DNA of 64,000 nucleotides, from the NCBI GenBank assembly GCA_963817035.1, contig CAWFMM010000003.1, positions 620,001-684,000 on the forward strand, written 5' to 3'. This stretch comes from AC-49 sp963817035 (lineage in GTDB: Bacteria; Actinomycetota; Thermoleophilia; Solirubrobacterales; Solirubrobacteraceae). Positions 24,505 to 32,244 of this stretch are shown piece by piece (position 1 is the first letter of the stretch; each line of letters starts with the position of its first letter). The translations under genes were made by a program, and so were the position numbers. Below the pieces are notes generated by a model. It was not told the origin of the DNA, did not search any database, and saw nothing but the letters and a program-made list of their open reading frames with translations.

Positions 24505-25505
24505 CAGATCGTTCGGATTCGCGGGTCTGCCCAGGCTTGGGCGAGGTCGACCATGAAGTTGACGAGCACATACGCTGTGCCGAGCAGCAGCGTCGTGCCG
24601 GTGATCGCCGGAAAGTCCGAGTACTGGATCGACTGGTCCAGATAGAGCCCGAGCCCAGGCCACGCGAAGATCTGCTCGACGACGACGACACCGCCGAGCA
24701 GCAGGCCGAACTGCAGCCCGCCCATCGTCAGCACAGGCCCCGAGGAGTTGCGCAGGGCGTGGCGCAGGATCACCTTGCGCTCGTGCAGGCCCTTGGCTCG
24801 CGCGGTGCGCACATAGTCCTCGCGCAGCGTCTGCTCGAGCGACGAGTTCAGCGTCCGTGCGATCGCCAGCGCCGGGAGCAGCGCGAGGGTGAACGCGGGC
24901 AGCAGCAGATGCTCGAGTGAGTTGAAGAACAGGTTCGGCTCACCGTGCAACAGCGAGTCGACGCTCAGCAGCCCGGTCGGCCCGCCGGGGACGATCAGCG
25001 TGTCGTCGACGCGCCCCGACGCCGGTAACAGGTGCAGCATCGAATAGAAGACGAGAATCAGGGCCAGGCCGGCGAGGAACGTCGGCACCGACGCCCCGCC
25101 GATCAGCAGCAGCCGCAGGCCGCGGGCGATCCGTCCGCCCGCGGCGAGCATCAATCCCAGGCCGACGCCCATCAGCGCGGCGAGGAACGCGGCGAACAGC
25201 GCCAGTTCCATCGTCGCCGGCGCGAAGTCGGCGAGATCGTTGAGGACCGGATTGCGCGTACGCAGCGAGTCCTCGAGATCGCCGTGGGAGAGGCGGCCCA
25301 TGTACGCGACGAACTGCTGGGGCAGCGACTGGTCGTAGCCGAGCTCGTGGCGCTTCTCGGCCACGACCTGAGGCGTCGCGCTCGCGCCGACCATCGCCCG
25401 AACGGGGTCGGACGGGATCACCGCCTGGAGCACGAACACGATCACCGCCAGTCCGAAGAGGACGGCGATCAGCGCGGCGAACCGGCGTCCGACCAGTGGC
25501 AGCAC
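24504..25505 (-). CDS. ABC transporter permease, peptide/nickel (DppB-like) type
   Basis: A 333-residue inner-membrane protein with six helices and the DppB/OppB N-terminal segment (FALIAVLFGLAVIVFVLQAV, IPSDPVRAMVG). The ABC-permease EAA loop is seen as DYVRTARAKGLHERKVILRH. GTG at 25505 is preferred because it overlaps the last base of the binding-protein stop codon and gives a normal N-terminus; an in-frame upstream start at 25547 also exists. Together with the DppC-like permease and fused ATPase it forms one importer. Confidence 0.88.
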   Translation of the reverse strand: MLPLVGRRFAALIAVLFGLAVIVFVLQAVIPSDPVRAMVGASATPQVVAEKRHELGYDQSLPQQFVAYMGRLSHGDLEDSLRTRNPVLNDLADFAPATMELALFAAFLAALMGVGLGLMLAAGGRIARGLRLLLIGGASVPTFLAGLALILVFYSMLHLLPASGRVDDTLIVPGGPTGLLSVDSLLHGEPNLFFNSLEHLLLPAFTLALLPALAIARTLNSSLEQTLREDYVRTARAKGLHERKVILRHALRNSSGPVLTMGGLQFGLLLGGVVVVEQIFAWPGLGLYLDQSIQYSDFPAITGTTLLLGTAYVLVNFMVDLAQAWADPRIRTI

Positions 25506-27079
25506 TACCCAGCGCTCCGTTTCAGCGTGGCCAGCGTCACGGTCCACGGGTACGCCGGGATCTGCTGCACGTTCGTCAGGTTCTTGTCGAGGACGAACAC
25601 GTTCTTGACGTCGCCGAGGAAGAGGATCGCGTTGGAGTCGATCAGCTTCTGACCGGCCTGGTTGTAGAGCGGGTTGGCGGTCGCCGACGGCGCGCTCACC
25701 GCCTTGTCGAGCAACGCGTCGATCGATTTGTCGCTGTAGCCGAAGAAGTTCAGCCCGCCGGTCGAATAGAACAGGATCCGCGCCCAGGTATCGGGGTTGG
25801 CGGCGTCCGGCGTGTTGGTCGTCAGCAGCAGATCGGGCGCCGACTTCAGGTTCGAGATGTAGCCGTAGACCTGCGGCAGCTGCACCTCCTTGAGCGTCAC
25901 GTCATATCCCGCGGCCGCCAGCTGCGCCTGCACGAGCTCGCTCGCGCGCCGCAGCACGCCCGACTCATCCGAGGTGTAGGCGAGCGTGATCTTCTTCGTC
26001 GTCGCCCTGTCGGCCGCGGCCTTGGCCTTGGTCGGGTCGGGCGCGTAGGGCAGTGACGCCTGACCCGGGAGGATCCCCGGCGGGTAGACGCCGGTCGACT
26101 GCGTCGCCGTGCCCGAGTAGGCCTGCGACACGAGCTGGTCGACGTCGACCGTCGATCCCAGCCCGCTTCGCACCGCCGCCGACGAGAACGGCGCTCGGTG
26201 GGTGTTCACGTAGAGCAGGAGCTTGAGGAACGACGGGACCTTCACGACCTTCAGGTTCGACGGCAGCGAGCTGAGCTCCGAGGCCGGGAACGAGTGCAGG
26301 ACCGCGTCGAGGTCGCCGTTCTGCAGCTCGAGGCGCTGGGTGCCGATGTCCGGCGTGATCTTGAACAGGATCTGCTTGAAGAACGGCGCCGGCCCCCAGT
26401 ACTTGGGGTCGCGGGTCATCGTGTACTGCTGGCCGCGCTTGAACGAGGTCAGCATGAACGGGCCGGTACCGTCGTCGTGGGTCTTCAGGTACGTCTGGCC
26501 GAAGTCCTTGCCCGCGTTGTCGACGATCGCCTTCGGGCCGATGACCTTCGGTCCCCAGCTCGACGCGAGGTAGGCCATGAACGGGTCGACGGGGTGCTTG
26601 AGCTTGACGACGAACGTGGTGTCGTCGGGCGTCGTCATCGAGGCGATCGGCTTGATCATGTACGACGGCGCCTGACCGACATCGAGGCGGCGCTCGAAGC
26701 TCGCCTTGACCGACTTCGAGGTCATCGGTGTGCCGTCGTGGAACGTCACGCCGGGGCGCAGCTTGAAGGTGTAGGTGAGGCGATCGGGGGAGATCGTCCA
26801 GCTCTTGGCGAGGACGGGGACGATCTTGGTCGAGCTCGGCGCGTAGCGGACGAGGCCGTCGTAGGAGTTGAGGATCACCGAGTTGCCCTCGATGTCGTAG
26901 AAGACATCGGGGTCGGGCACCGACATGTCGGCCAGATAGGGAATGCGCAGCGTGGTGTTGGTCGACGCTGCGGAGGCGGTCGTTGCGGTGTCGGTCTTGG
27001 TCTTGGCGCTTCCGCACCCGGCCACGAGCAGGGCGAGGGTGATGAGGGCGCCGAGCACCGCTCCGGTTCTGGTCGTCAT
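25505..27079 (-). CDS. ABC transporter substrate-binding lipoprotein, family 5 (DppA/OppA-like)
   Basis: A 524-residue solute receptor. A lipobox LLVAGC (Cys22) follows the signal peptide. The mature part has the SBP_bac_5 pattern: NSYDGLVRYAPSSTKIVPVLAKSW is the typical start, followed by YTFKLRPGVTFHDGTPMTS and GTGPFMLTSFKRGQ. Family members bind peptides, nickel chelates, opines and other compounds. Here the riboswitch and downstream genes point to guanidine or a guanidino/ureido compound. It overlaps both neighbouring permease genes. Confidence 0.9.
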   Translation of the reverse strand: MTTRTGAVLGALITLALLVAGCGSAKTKTDTATTASAASTNTTLRIPYLADMSVPDPDVFYDIEGNSVILNSYDGLVRYAPSSTKIVPVLAKSWTISPDRLTYTFKLRPGVTFHDGTPMTSKSVKASFERRLDVGQAPSYMIKPIASMTTPDDTTFVVKLKHPVDPFMAYLASSWGPKVIGPKAIVDNAGKDFGQTYLKTHDDGTGPFMLTSFKRGQQYTMTRDPKYWGPAPFFKQILFKITPDIGTQRLELQNGDLDAVLHSFPASELSSLPSNLKVVKVPSFLKLLLYVNTHRAPFSSAAVRSGLGSTVDVDQLVSQAYSGTATQSTGVYPPGILPGQASLPYAPDPTKAKAAADRATTKKITLAYTSDESGVLRRASELVQAQLAAAGYDVTLKEVQLPQVYGYISNLKSAPDLLLTTNTPDAANPDTWARILFYSTGGLNFFGYSDKSIDALLDKAVSAPSATANPLYNQAGQKLIDSNAILFLGDVKNVFVLDKNLTNVQQIPAYPWTVTLATLKRSAG

Positions 27080-27993
27080 CGTGAGTTCCTTTGGTCGAGG
27101 CGGCGGTTGATGGAGTCGCCGAGCAGGTTGGCCACGAGGGCCAGCAACGCCACGGCGATGGCAGGAGCGATCGGCACCCACGGGTGACCGAACAGGTATT
27201 CGAGCCCGCGGGCGCTCATCGCCCCGAGCTCGGCGGCGGGCGCCGGGGCGCCGAGGCCGATGAACGACAACGTGGCCAGGACGAGGACCAGGTTTCCGAC
27301 GTCGAGCGACATCGTCACGACCACCGGCCGCACCGCGCCGGGAAGCAGGTGATGGCTGACGAGCCGCCGGCGGCTGACGCCGGCGAGCTTCGCCGCCTCG
27401 GCGTGCGGGCGCGAGGCGAGCGCCCGGACCTCGCCGCGGACGATCCGTGCGTACCACGGCCACCACACGATGACCAGGGCCAGGAGCGTGTGGTAGAGGC
27501 TCGGGCCGAGCGAGGCGACGACGGCGATCGCGAGCACCGCGGCGGGCAGCGCGAGGAACAGGTCGGTGATCCGCATCAGGACGGTGTCGATCCAGCCGCC
27601 GAACGTCCCGGCGATCGCGCCGACGAGCCCACCGAACGTGGCGCCGATGATGATCACCGCGAGCGCTGCGAACCACGAGGTCCGTAGCCCGTAGAGGACG
27701 CGCGAGAAGACGTCGCGGCCGACCTCGTCGGTCCCCATCAGGGCGTGCAGCGACGGGCCCTTGAGCGCGCCGACGTGGGTGATGTCGAGGCTCGAGTACG
27801 GCGCGAGCAGCGGCGCGGCGAGGAAGACGAGCGTGACGATCCCCAGTGGCATCAGCGCGGCGCGCAGGTCGCCGCCGCGGATCTCGGCGTCGGGCGCCGG
27901 CGCCTCGCGGTGGCGCCACAGCAGGCTCGCGCGGCGCGGTGCCGCGATTGGGGCCGGCGTACGGACTCCGGCGCCGGTCGTCACGTCGCTCAT
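27076..27993 (-). CDS. ABC transporter permease, DppC-like
   Basis: A 305-residue inner-membrane protein. The N-terminal cytoplasmic stretch is followed by six helices, the DppC hallmark GTDEVGRDVFSRVLYGLRTSW, and the EAA loop PHAEAAKLAGVSRRRLVSHHLLPG. The start at 27993 overlaps the ATPase stop, and its own stop overlaps the binding-protein start (ATGA). Confidence 0.9.
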   Translation of the reverse strand: MSDVTTGAGVRTPAPIAAPRRASLLWRHREAPAPDAEIRGGDLRAALMPLGIVTLVFLAAPLLAPYSSLDITHVGALKGPSLHALMGTDEVGRDVFSRVLYGLRTSWFAALAVIIIGATFGGLVGAIAGTFGGWIDTVLMRITDLFLALPAAVLAIAVVASLGPSLYHTLLALVIVWWPWYARIVRGEVRALASRPHAEAAKLAGVSRRRLVSHHLLPGAVRPVVVTMSLDVGNLVLVLATLSFIGLGAPAPAAELGAMSARGLEYLFGHPWVPIAPAIAVALLALVANLLGDSINRRLDQRNSR

Positions 27994-29792
27994 GCGGCCG
28001 CCATCTCGACGTCGGGCACGGCGGCCAGCAGCTCCCGCGTGTACTCGTGCTGCGGGGCGCCGAACACGTCCTCGGTCGCGCCGCGCTCGACGATCACGCC
28101 CTCGCGCATGACGACGACGTCGGTGGCGACGGCGCGCGCGGCGGCGAGGTCATGGGTGACGAAGACGAGCGCGATGCCGAGCGCGCGGCGCAGGTCACAG
28201 AGCAGGTTCAGGACCTGCGCGGCGAGCGAGACGTCGAGCGCCGAGACCGGCTCGTCGCAGGCCAGCAGCGCGGGTGGAACGGCGATCGCCCGGGCGATCG
28301 CGGCGCGCTGGCGCATCCCGCCCGAGAGCTGGCGCGGGACAGCGCGCGCGGCCTCGGCCGGCAGGCCGACCGCTTCCAGCGTCGCGATGACGCGGTCCGT
28401 GCGCTCGCGCTTGGGAATGGCGAGCGCGGCGAGCCGCTCGGAGATCTGGTCGCCAACGCGCATCCATGGGGTCAGCGACGAGCCGGCGTCCTGGAACACG
28501 AGTTGGGGCGACGCGCCGGGACCCAGTGCGACGGTTCCCGCGGTCGGCTCGAGCAGGCCGACGATCATCCGCAGCAGCGTGGACTTGCCTGAGCCCGACT
28601 CGCCGACGATCGCCAGCGCGCCACCGGCCGGAACGGTGACCGAGACGCCGTCGACCGCGCGCAGCGGCGGCGGGGCCGCCGCGAACATCCGGGCGCGGGG
28701 TCGCGCGAACTCGCGGACGAGATCGGTCGCCACGAGCGCGGGGACCGGCTCGGCGGCGGGCGCGAGGTCGTCGGTCCAGTGGCCGGGCGAGAAGATGCGC
28801 GCGTGGGGCCCGCCCTGCGGCCAGCGGGTCAGCACGCCGGGGTGGTGGCACTCGTCGCGGCGCCCCCCGTCAACGTGCACGGGGACGGCTGTCGAGCACA
28901 GCGCGTCGGCCGCCGGGCAGCGTACGGCGAACGCGCAGCCGCTCGCCGGCTGCCGCGGGTCGGGCGGGCGCCCGGGCAGCGTGGGCAGGTCGCCGCCGGC
29001 GACCGTGCCGTCGAGCTTGGGCCGGCTGGCCAGGAGGCCAACGGTGTAGGGATGCAGCGCGCCGCCCAGGATCTGGGCCGACGAGCCGAGTTCGACGATC
29101 CGCCCGGCGTAGGCGACGGCGATCCGGTCGCAGACGCGCGCGGCGACCCCGAGGTCGTGGGTGACCAGGAGCAGCGACACGCCGCGTTCGCGCGCGGCGC
29201 CGGCGAGCAGGTCGAGCACTCGGGCCTGCACGGTCACGTCGAGCGCTGTCGTCGGCTCGTCGGCGACGACGAGGCGCGGTGAGCGGGCGAGCGCCATCGC
29301 GATCATCACGCGCTGGCGCAGGCCGCCCGACAGCTCGTGCGGGTAGGCGCGCGCCTTGATCGAGGGCTCGGGGATCCCGGTCTGGGCCAGCAGTTCCACG
29401 ACCTCGTCGCCGGTTGCGCCGCCGGCCGCCTCGGAGACCTGGCGCCCGACGCGCATCGACGGGTTCAGTGAAGTCATCGGGTCCTGGAAGACCGCGCTGA
29501 TGTAGGCGCCACGGCGGGCGCGCCGTTCGTCCTCCTGCGCCAGGACCATGCATTCGCCGTCGAGGCGCACCGACCCGCTGATCAGCGGGTCGGACTCGGG
29601 CGGCAGCAGCCCGAGCGCGGTCAGCCCGAGAACGCTCTTGCCCGAACCGGACTCGCCGACGAGGCCGACGATCTCGCCGGCGCCGATCGACAGCGTCGCC
29701 CCGCGCAACGCATGAACGTCGCCTGCGCGCGAGCGAAACGTGACGTGCAGATCCTCGACGTCGAGGACCGGCGTCGTCGCGACGGCGCTCAC
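27990..29792 (-). CDS. fused double ATP-binding subunit of the ABC importer (DppD-DppF type)
   Basis: A 600-residue protein with two complete ABC ATPases. The first (about residues 8-270) has GESGSGKS, LSGGLRQRV and VVADEPTTALD, followed by the oligopeptide-type C-terminal domain with its cysteine cluster (CAFAVRCPAADALCSTAVPV). The second (about 345-590) has GESGSGKS, LSGGMRQRAAIARA and ACDEPVSALD. GTG at 29792 overlaps the stop of the isochorismatase gene (GTGA). Fusion of the two ATPases into one chain is a known variant. Confidence 0.92.
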   Translation of the reverse strand: MSAVATTPVLDVEDLHVTFRSRAGDVHALRGATLSIGAGEIVGLVGESGSGKSVLGLTALGLLPPESDPLISGSVRLDGECMVLAQEDERRARRGAYISAVFQDPMTSLNPSMRVGRQVSEAAGGATGDEVVELLAQTGIPEPSIKARAYPHELSGGLRQRVMIAMALARSPRLVVADEPTTALDVTVQARVLDLLAGAARERGVSLLLVTHDLGVAARVCDRIAVAYAGRIVELGSSAQILGGALHPYTVGLLASRPKLDGTVAGGDLPTLPGRPPDPRQPASGCAFAVRCPAADALCSTAVPVHVDGGRRDECHHPGVLTRWPQGGPHARIFSPGHWTDDLAPAAEPVPALVATDLVREFARPRARMFAAAPPPLRAVDGVSVTVPAGGALAIVGESGSGKSTLLRMIVGLLEPTAGTVALGPGASPQLVFQDAGSSLTPWMRVGDQISERLAALAIPKRERTDRVIATLEAVGLPAEAARAVPRQLSGGMRQRAAIARAIAVPPALLACDEPVSALDVSLAAQVLNLLCDLRRALGIALVFVTHDLAAARAVATDVVVMREGVIVERGATEDVFGAPQHEYTRELLAAVPDVEMAAA

Positions 29793-30394
29793 GCGGCGAT
29801 CCCAGACGGGGCCAGTGCGGCAAACGTCGCGAGCACATCGTCGCTCGTCACGAGCGCGTCGGACTGCAGGTAGCTCATAGCCTGAAGCGATGCTTCGTGC
29901 GCGGCCCGCGACGAGCCGCCGACGCAATCGGTCACCACGCGGCAGTGGTAGTCGTGCTGGTGGGCGTCGACGAACGTGTAGTGCACGCAGACATCGGTCA
30001 GCGCACCGACGAGCACCAGTGTCTGCACACCGTAGGAGCGCAGAACGAGATCAAGCTCCGTCGCGAAGAACGCCGAGTAACGGCGCTTGCGGATCAGGTA
30101 CTCGTCGGGGCGCGGATCGAGGCCGTCGGCGAGCTCGGTCGCCAGGTCGCCCTCGAGCCCGTGGATACCCTCGACGCCGTCGAGCTCGCGGCCGAAGTCG
30201 ACGAGCGTGCGCTTATGGACCTCCTGGATGAAGACCGGCGGAATCGAGGCCGCACGGGCGGCGCCCACGACCTCGAGGATCCTCGCGTGACGTTGCTCGC
30301 CGCCGTCCATGATCGGGATGCCGCAGCCCTCGGGCAGCACCTCGCCCTTCTGGACGTCGATCACGATCAGTGCCGTCTTGCCGTGCAGGTGCAT
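29789..30394 (-). CDS. isochorismatase-like cysteine hydrolase, possible biuret/ureido amidohydrolase
   Basis: A 201-residue enzyme of the isochorismatase-like superfamily. The catalytic Asp is in LIVIDVQKG, Lys in IRKRRYSAFFATEL and Cys in VGALTDVCVHYTFVDA. This group includes biuret hydrolase, triuret hydrolase, N-carbamoylsarcosine amidase and ureidoacrylate hydrolase, which cleave carbamoyl nitrogen compounds. Being the first gene under a guanidine riboswitch and sharing the operon with allophanate hydrolase, it may feed allophanate or remove a carbamoyl group. The start at 30394 follows GAGGGGG; its stop overlaps the ATPase gene. Confidence 0.82.
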   Translation of the reverse strand: MHLHGKTALIVIDVQKGEVLPEGCGIPIMDGGEQRHARILEVVGAARAASIPPVFIQEVHKRTLVDFGRELDGVEGIHGLEGDLATELADGLDPRPDEYLIRKRRYSAFFATELDLVLRSYGVQTLVLVGALTDVCVHYTFVDAHQHDYHCRVVTDCVGGSSRAAHEASLQAMSYLQSDALVTSDDVLATFAALAPSGIAA

Positions 30395-30416
30395 CCGGTC
30401 AAAAACCCCCTCAGAA

Positions 30417-30453
30417 ATGCAAAAGGCCCGAGAGATCACGACGTCTCCCGGGC
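30417..30453 (-). terminator. intrinsic terminator in the riboswitch expression platform
   Basis: On the minus strand GCCCGGGAGA, an 8-base loop and TCTCTCGGGC form a 10-pair stem (one G-U) followed by CTTTTGCATTT. The 5' arm is the conserved 3' end of the aptamer, so forming the ligand-bound aptamer and forming the terminator exclude each other. Guanidine binding would therefore switch the operon on. Confidence 0.75.
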
Positions 30454-30545
30454 TTTTGTCCCTCCGTGTTGGCTCGGCTATGTGCGGTGCCGGCCTGCCC
30501 TCTCGGACCAGTCCTGCCACATGAGCGGCAGCGGAACCCTAGGGC
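30444..30545 (-). ncRNA. guanidine-I (ykkC class 1) riboswitch
   Basis: On the minus strand the three most conserved blocks of the guanidine-I aptamer appear in the right order and spacing: CTAGGGTTCCG (30542-30532), then CTGGTCCGAGAG, then ACACGG with GGGACAAAAGCCCGGGAGA ending at 30444. The blocks are joined by variable stem sequences. The aptamer senses free guanidinium. It lies 50 bases before the first gene of the 11-gene operon, with a terminator overlapping its 3' end. A covariance-model search would be the formal proof. Confidence 0.93.
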
Positions 30546-30552
30546 GACGCCC

Positions 30553-30581
30553 ACACTAGGCGGGCAGGTTTGCGCGATCTA
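30553..30581 (-). promoter_or_regulatory. probable promoter of the guanidine operon
   Basis: On the minus strand a -10-like TAGTGT (30558-30553) has a weak -35 (TAGATC, 30581-30576) 17 bases upstream. The predicted start near 30546 coincides with the 5' edge of the riboswitch. The hexamers are only partly consensus. Confidence 0.4.
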
Positions 30582-30635
30582 CACCCCGACGGGCCATAGT
30601 CGCGCGGCCCCGTCTATACCGACGGTCCAGGCGCG

Positions 30636-31385
30636 TCAGTTGGCGACGCCGGCGCGGTACTCGCGGGAGCAGCGATCGGTGTACTCGCGCAGGCTGCCGT
30701 CGTCCTGGCGCGCCGCGCCGAGCTTGCGAAATGTGACGTCGCCGTCCTCGTTGAAGCCCTGCCACCAGCCGCCCGACTGATCCATGAAGCTGATGTAGCC
30801 GCCGGGGGCGATCTCCAGCGGGTGCTGCACCCCGCCGGCGTGGGACACCGGCGTGTGCGGGCCCGCCGAGGACCGGTAGAACGCGGGCAGCAGGAAGTCC
30901 GACAGGTTGACTCCAGCCACCGGATAGCTCGTCGCCTCACACGGGTCGCCGACCTCCACCAGGTAGCGAACCCGCGGCCCGTCGCCCGGCCAGCCCTGCG
31001 GCGCGGCGGCCGCGTGGAGGCGGTTGCCCCACGGGTCGGCGAGCATCTCGAGCAGCTCGTGTGACGCGGTCACCGGCCAGTCGTCGGCGGGGGTGGAGCC
31101 GCCCTTGCCGCCGGTGAGGTCGACGCGGGCCAGCGGCTGGTGGTTCTCGTCGGTGTGGAAGCCGAGCGCGCCGGGCTCGTCGAGTCCATCGAGAAGATGG
31201 ATCGCCCACGTGCCCGGCGGGGCCTTGGGATACACGCCGACGCTCGCAACGACCTTCCAGACCGGACTGAAGTCCGCGGCAACCTGCTCGCTGAGCGCCG
31301 CCGCGACATGGGCGAGCTCATCGGGGTCGATCGTGTTGGTGTCATCGACCAGTGCTACGTGAACTGGGATCGCCGCAGTGGACAC
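30636..31385 (-). CDS. uncharacterised protein with a HELLEM motif
   Basis: A 249-residue soluble protein without signal peptide. The segment DWPVTASHELLEMLADPWGN contains HELLE followed by M, reminiscent of a zinc-peptidase helix but without the second histidine of HExxH. Other distinctive parts are GVYPKAPPGTWAIHLLDGL and a tryptophan-rich C-terminus (DQSGGWWQGFNEDG). I do not recognise a characterised family. GTG at 31385 is taken as start, with a TACGTT hexamer 9 bases upstream. It is transcribed toward the guanidine operon but lies upstream of its promoter. Confidence 0.65.
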   Translation of the reverse strand: MSTAAIPVHVALVDDTNTIDPDELAHVAAALSEQVAADFSPVWKVVASVGVYPKAPPGTWAIHLLDGLDEPGALGFHTDENHQPLARVDLTGGKGGSTPADDWPVTASHELLEMLADPWGNRLHAAAAPQGWPGDGPRVRYLVEVGDPCEATSYPVAGVNLSDFLLPAFYRSSAGPHTPVSHAGGVQHPLEIAPGGYISFMDQSGGWWQGFNEDGDVTFRKLGAARQDDGSLREYTDRCSREYRAGVAN

Positions 31386-31490
31386 GTCGGATCCAACGTA
31401 GCGCCGGATGGTCGACGGGTCAAGCGACTAATCAACGGGCTACCCTTTGGTCGCGCAAGCGGAGAGCGCCCATGCGACTGGGGTCCTGGG

Positions 31491-31503
31491 TACCCTGTAC
31501 CAC
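31491..31503 (+). promoter_or_regulatory. leaderless-type -10 for the small gene at 31504
   Basis: TACCCT at 31491-31496 is exactly 7 bases before GTG at 31504, matching the pattern at other genes here. Confidence 0.45.
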
Positions 31504-31665
31504 GTGACCGACGAGGAAGAACGGCGCGTCCGAGAGGCCGAGCAGATCCGCGTGGAGCGCCTCCGCGCCGACGCGCGGCGCTCAATGAGCGAGAACCTGC
31601 GCGAGGGCATCGCCCTGAGTCACAAGCTGCTCGCGTTCACCGGCGCCGCTCGCGTCGAGCCGTGA
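31504..31665 (+). CDS. small charged protein preceding a nucleotidyltransferase
   Basis: A 53-residue protein, nearly all helix-forming and highly charged (DEEERRVREAEQIRVERLRA), ending LSHKLLAFTGAARVEP. The GTG at 31504 is chosen from the promoter; an in-frame start at 31447 would add 19 residues with no supporting signal. The stop overlaps the GTG of the nucleotidyltransferase gene. The layout (small protein, then coupled nucleotidyltransferase) resembles a toxin-antitoxin pair, with this as the possible antitoxin. Confidence 0.5.
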   Translation: MTDEEERRVREAEQIRVERLRADARRSMSENLREGIALSHKLLAFTGAARVEP

Positions 31666-32144
31666 GCGGCCCGGCATTCGACGAGCTCCTGCGGCGACTG
31701 GTCGAGGCCGATGTGCGGTTCGTCCTGATCGGCGGGCTTGCGGTCAACGCGTGGGGCGTCGTCCGCGGGACGAAGGACCTCGACATCGTTCCTGATCCGG
31801 ATCCGGACAACCTGGCGCGGATCGCACAGCTCGCCGTCGAGCTCAACGGCCACGTCCAGACCACCGATGCACTCGCTGGCTCCGTCTTCTCGATTGCCGC
31901 GCTGCTGTCCGCCGGAGCCCAGGTGCACATCACCACCGACCTGGGGGCGCTCGACGTGGTGCAAGGACTGCCCGGCGTTCCCGACCACGCGACGCTCGCC
32001 CCCAACGCGACGACCGTGGAGATCCTCGGGGCCTGCGTGGCGGTGTGCTCGCTCGAGGATCTGCGCGGTATGAAGCGCGCCGCGGGACGTCCTCGCGACC
32101 TCGCGGATCTCCAGGACCTCGAAGACGCGGCACCGTCCAGCTAG
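31662..32144 (+). CDS. nucleotidyltransferase-fold protein, candidate toxin
   Basis: A 160-residue protein with the minimal nucleotidyltransferase signature: IGGLAVNAWGVVRGTKDLDI (residues about 22-41), where the GG and DLD motifs bind the nucleotide and metal, then VHITTDLGALDVV with a third acidic position. The C-terminal part (SLEDLRGMKRAAGRPRDLADLQDLE) is typical of AbiEii-like and DUF6036-type proteins. GTG at 31662 overlaps the preceding stop (GTGA). It is a different subfamily from the one at 17136. Confidence 0.75.
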   Translation: MSGPAFDELLRRLVEADVRFVLIGGLAVNAWGVVRGTKDLDIVPDPDPDNLARIAQLAVELNGHVQTTDALAGSVFSIAALLSAGAQVHITTDLGALDVVQGLPGVPDHATLAPNATTVEILGACVAVCSLEDLRGMKRAAGRPRDLADLQDLEDAAPSS

Positions 32145-32244
32145 CGCCCGGTCAAGCTGAGCACCCTTAGCGGCGCTTGGCCAGATCAGCGCGGCGATGC
32201 CGCATCCGATTGACAGATGGTCGGGAGAGGCGGAGCATCGCCAC

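Noticed and set aside
30370..30780. Plus-strand open frame across the riboswitch region
   Set aside because: It runs through the aptamer and terminator, and its product has no plausible composition.
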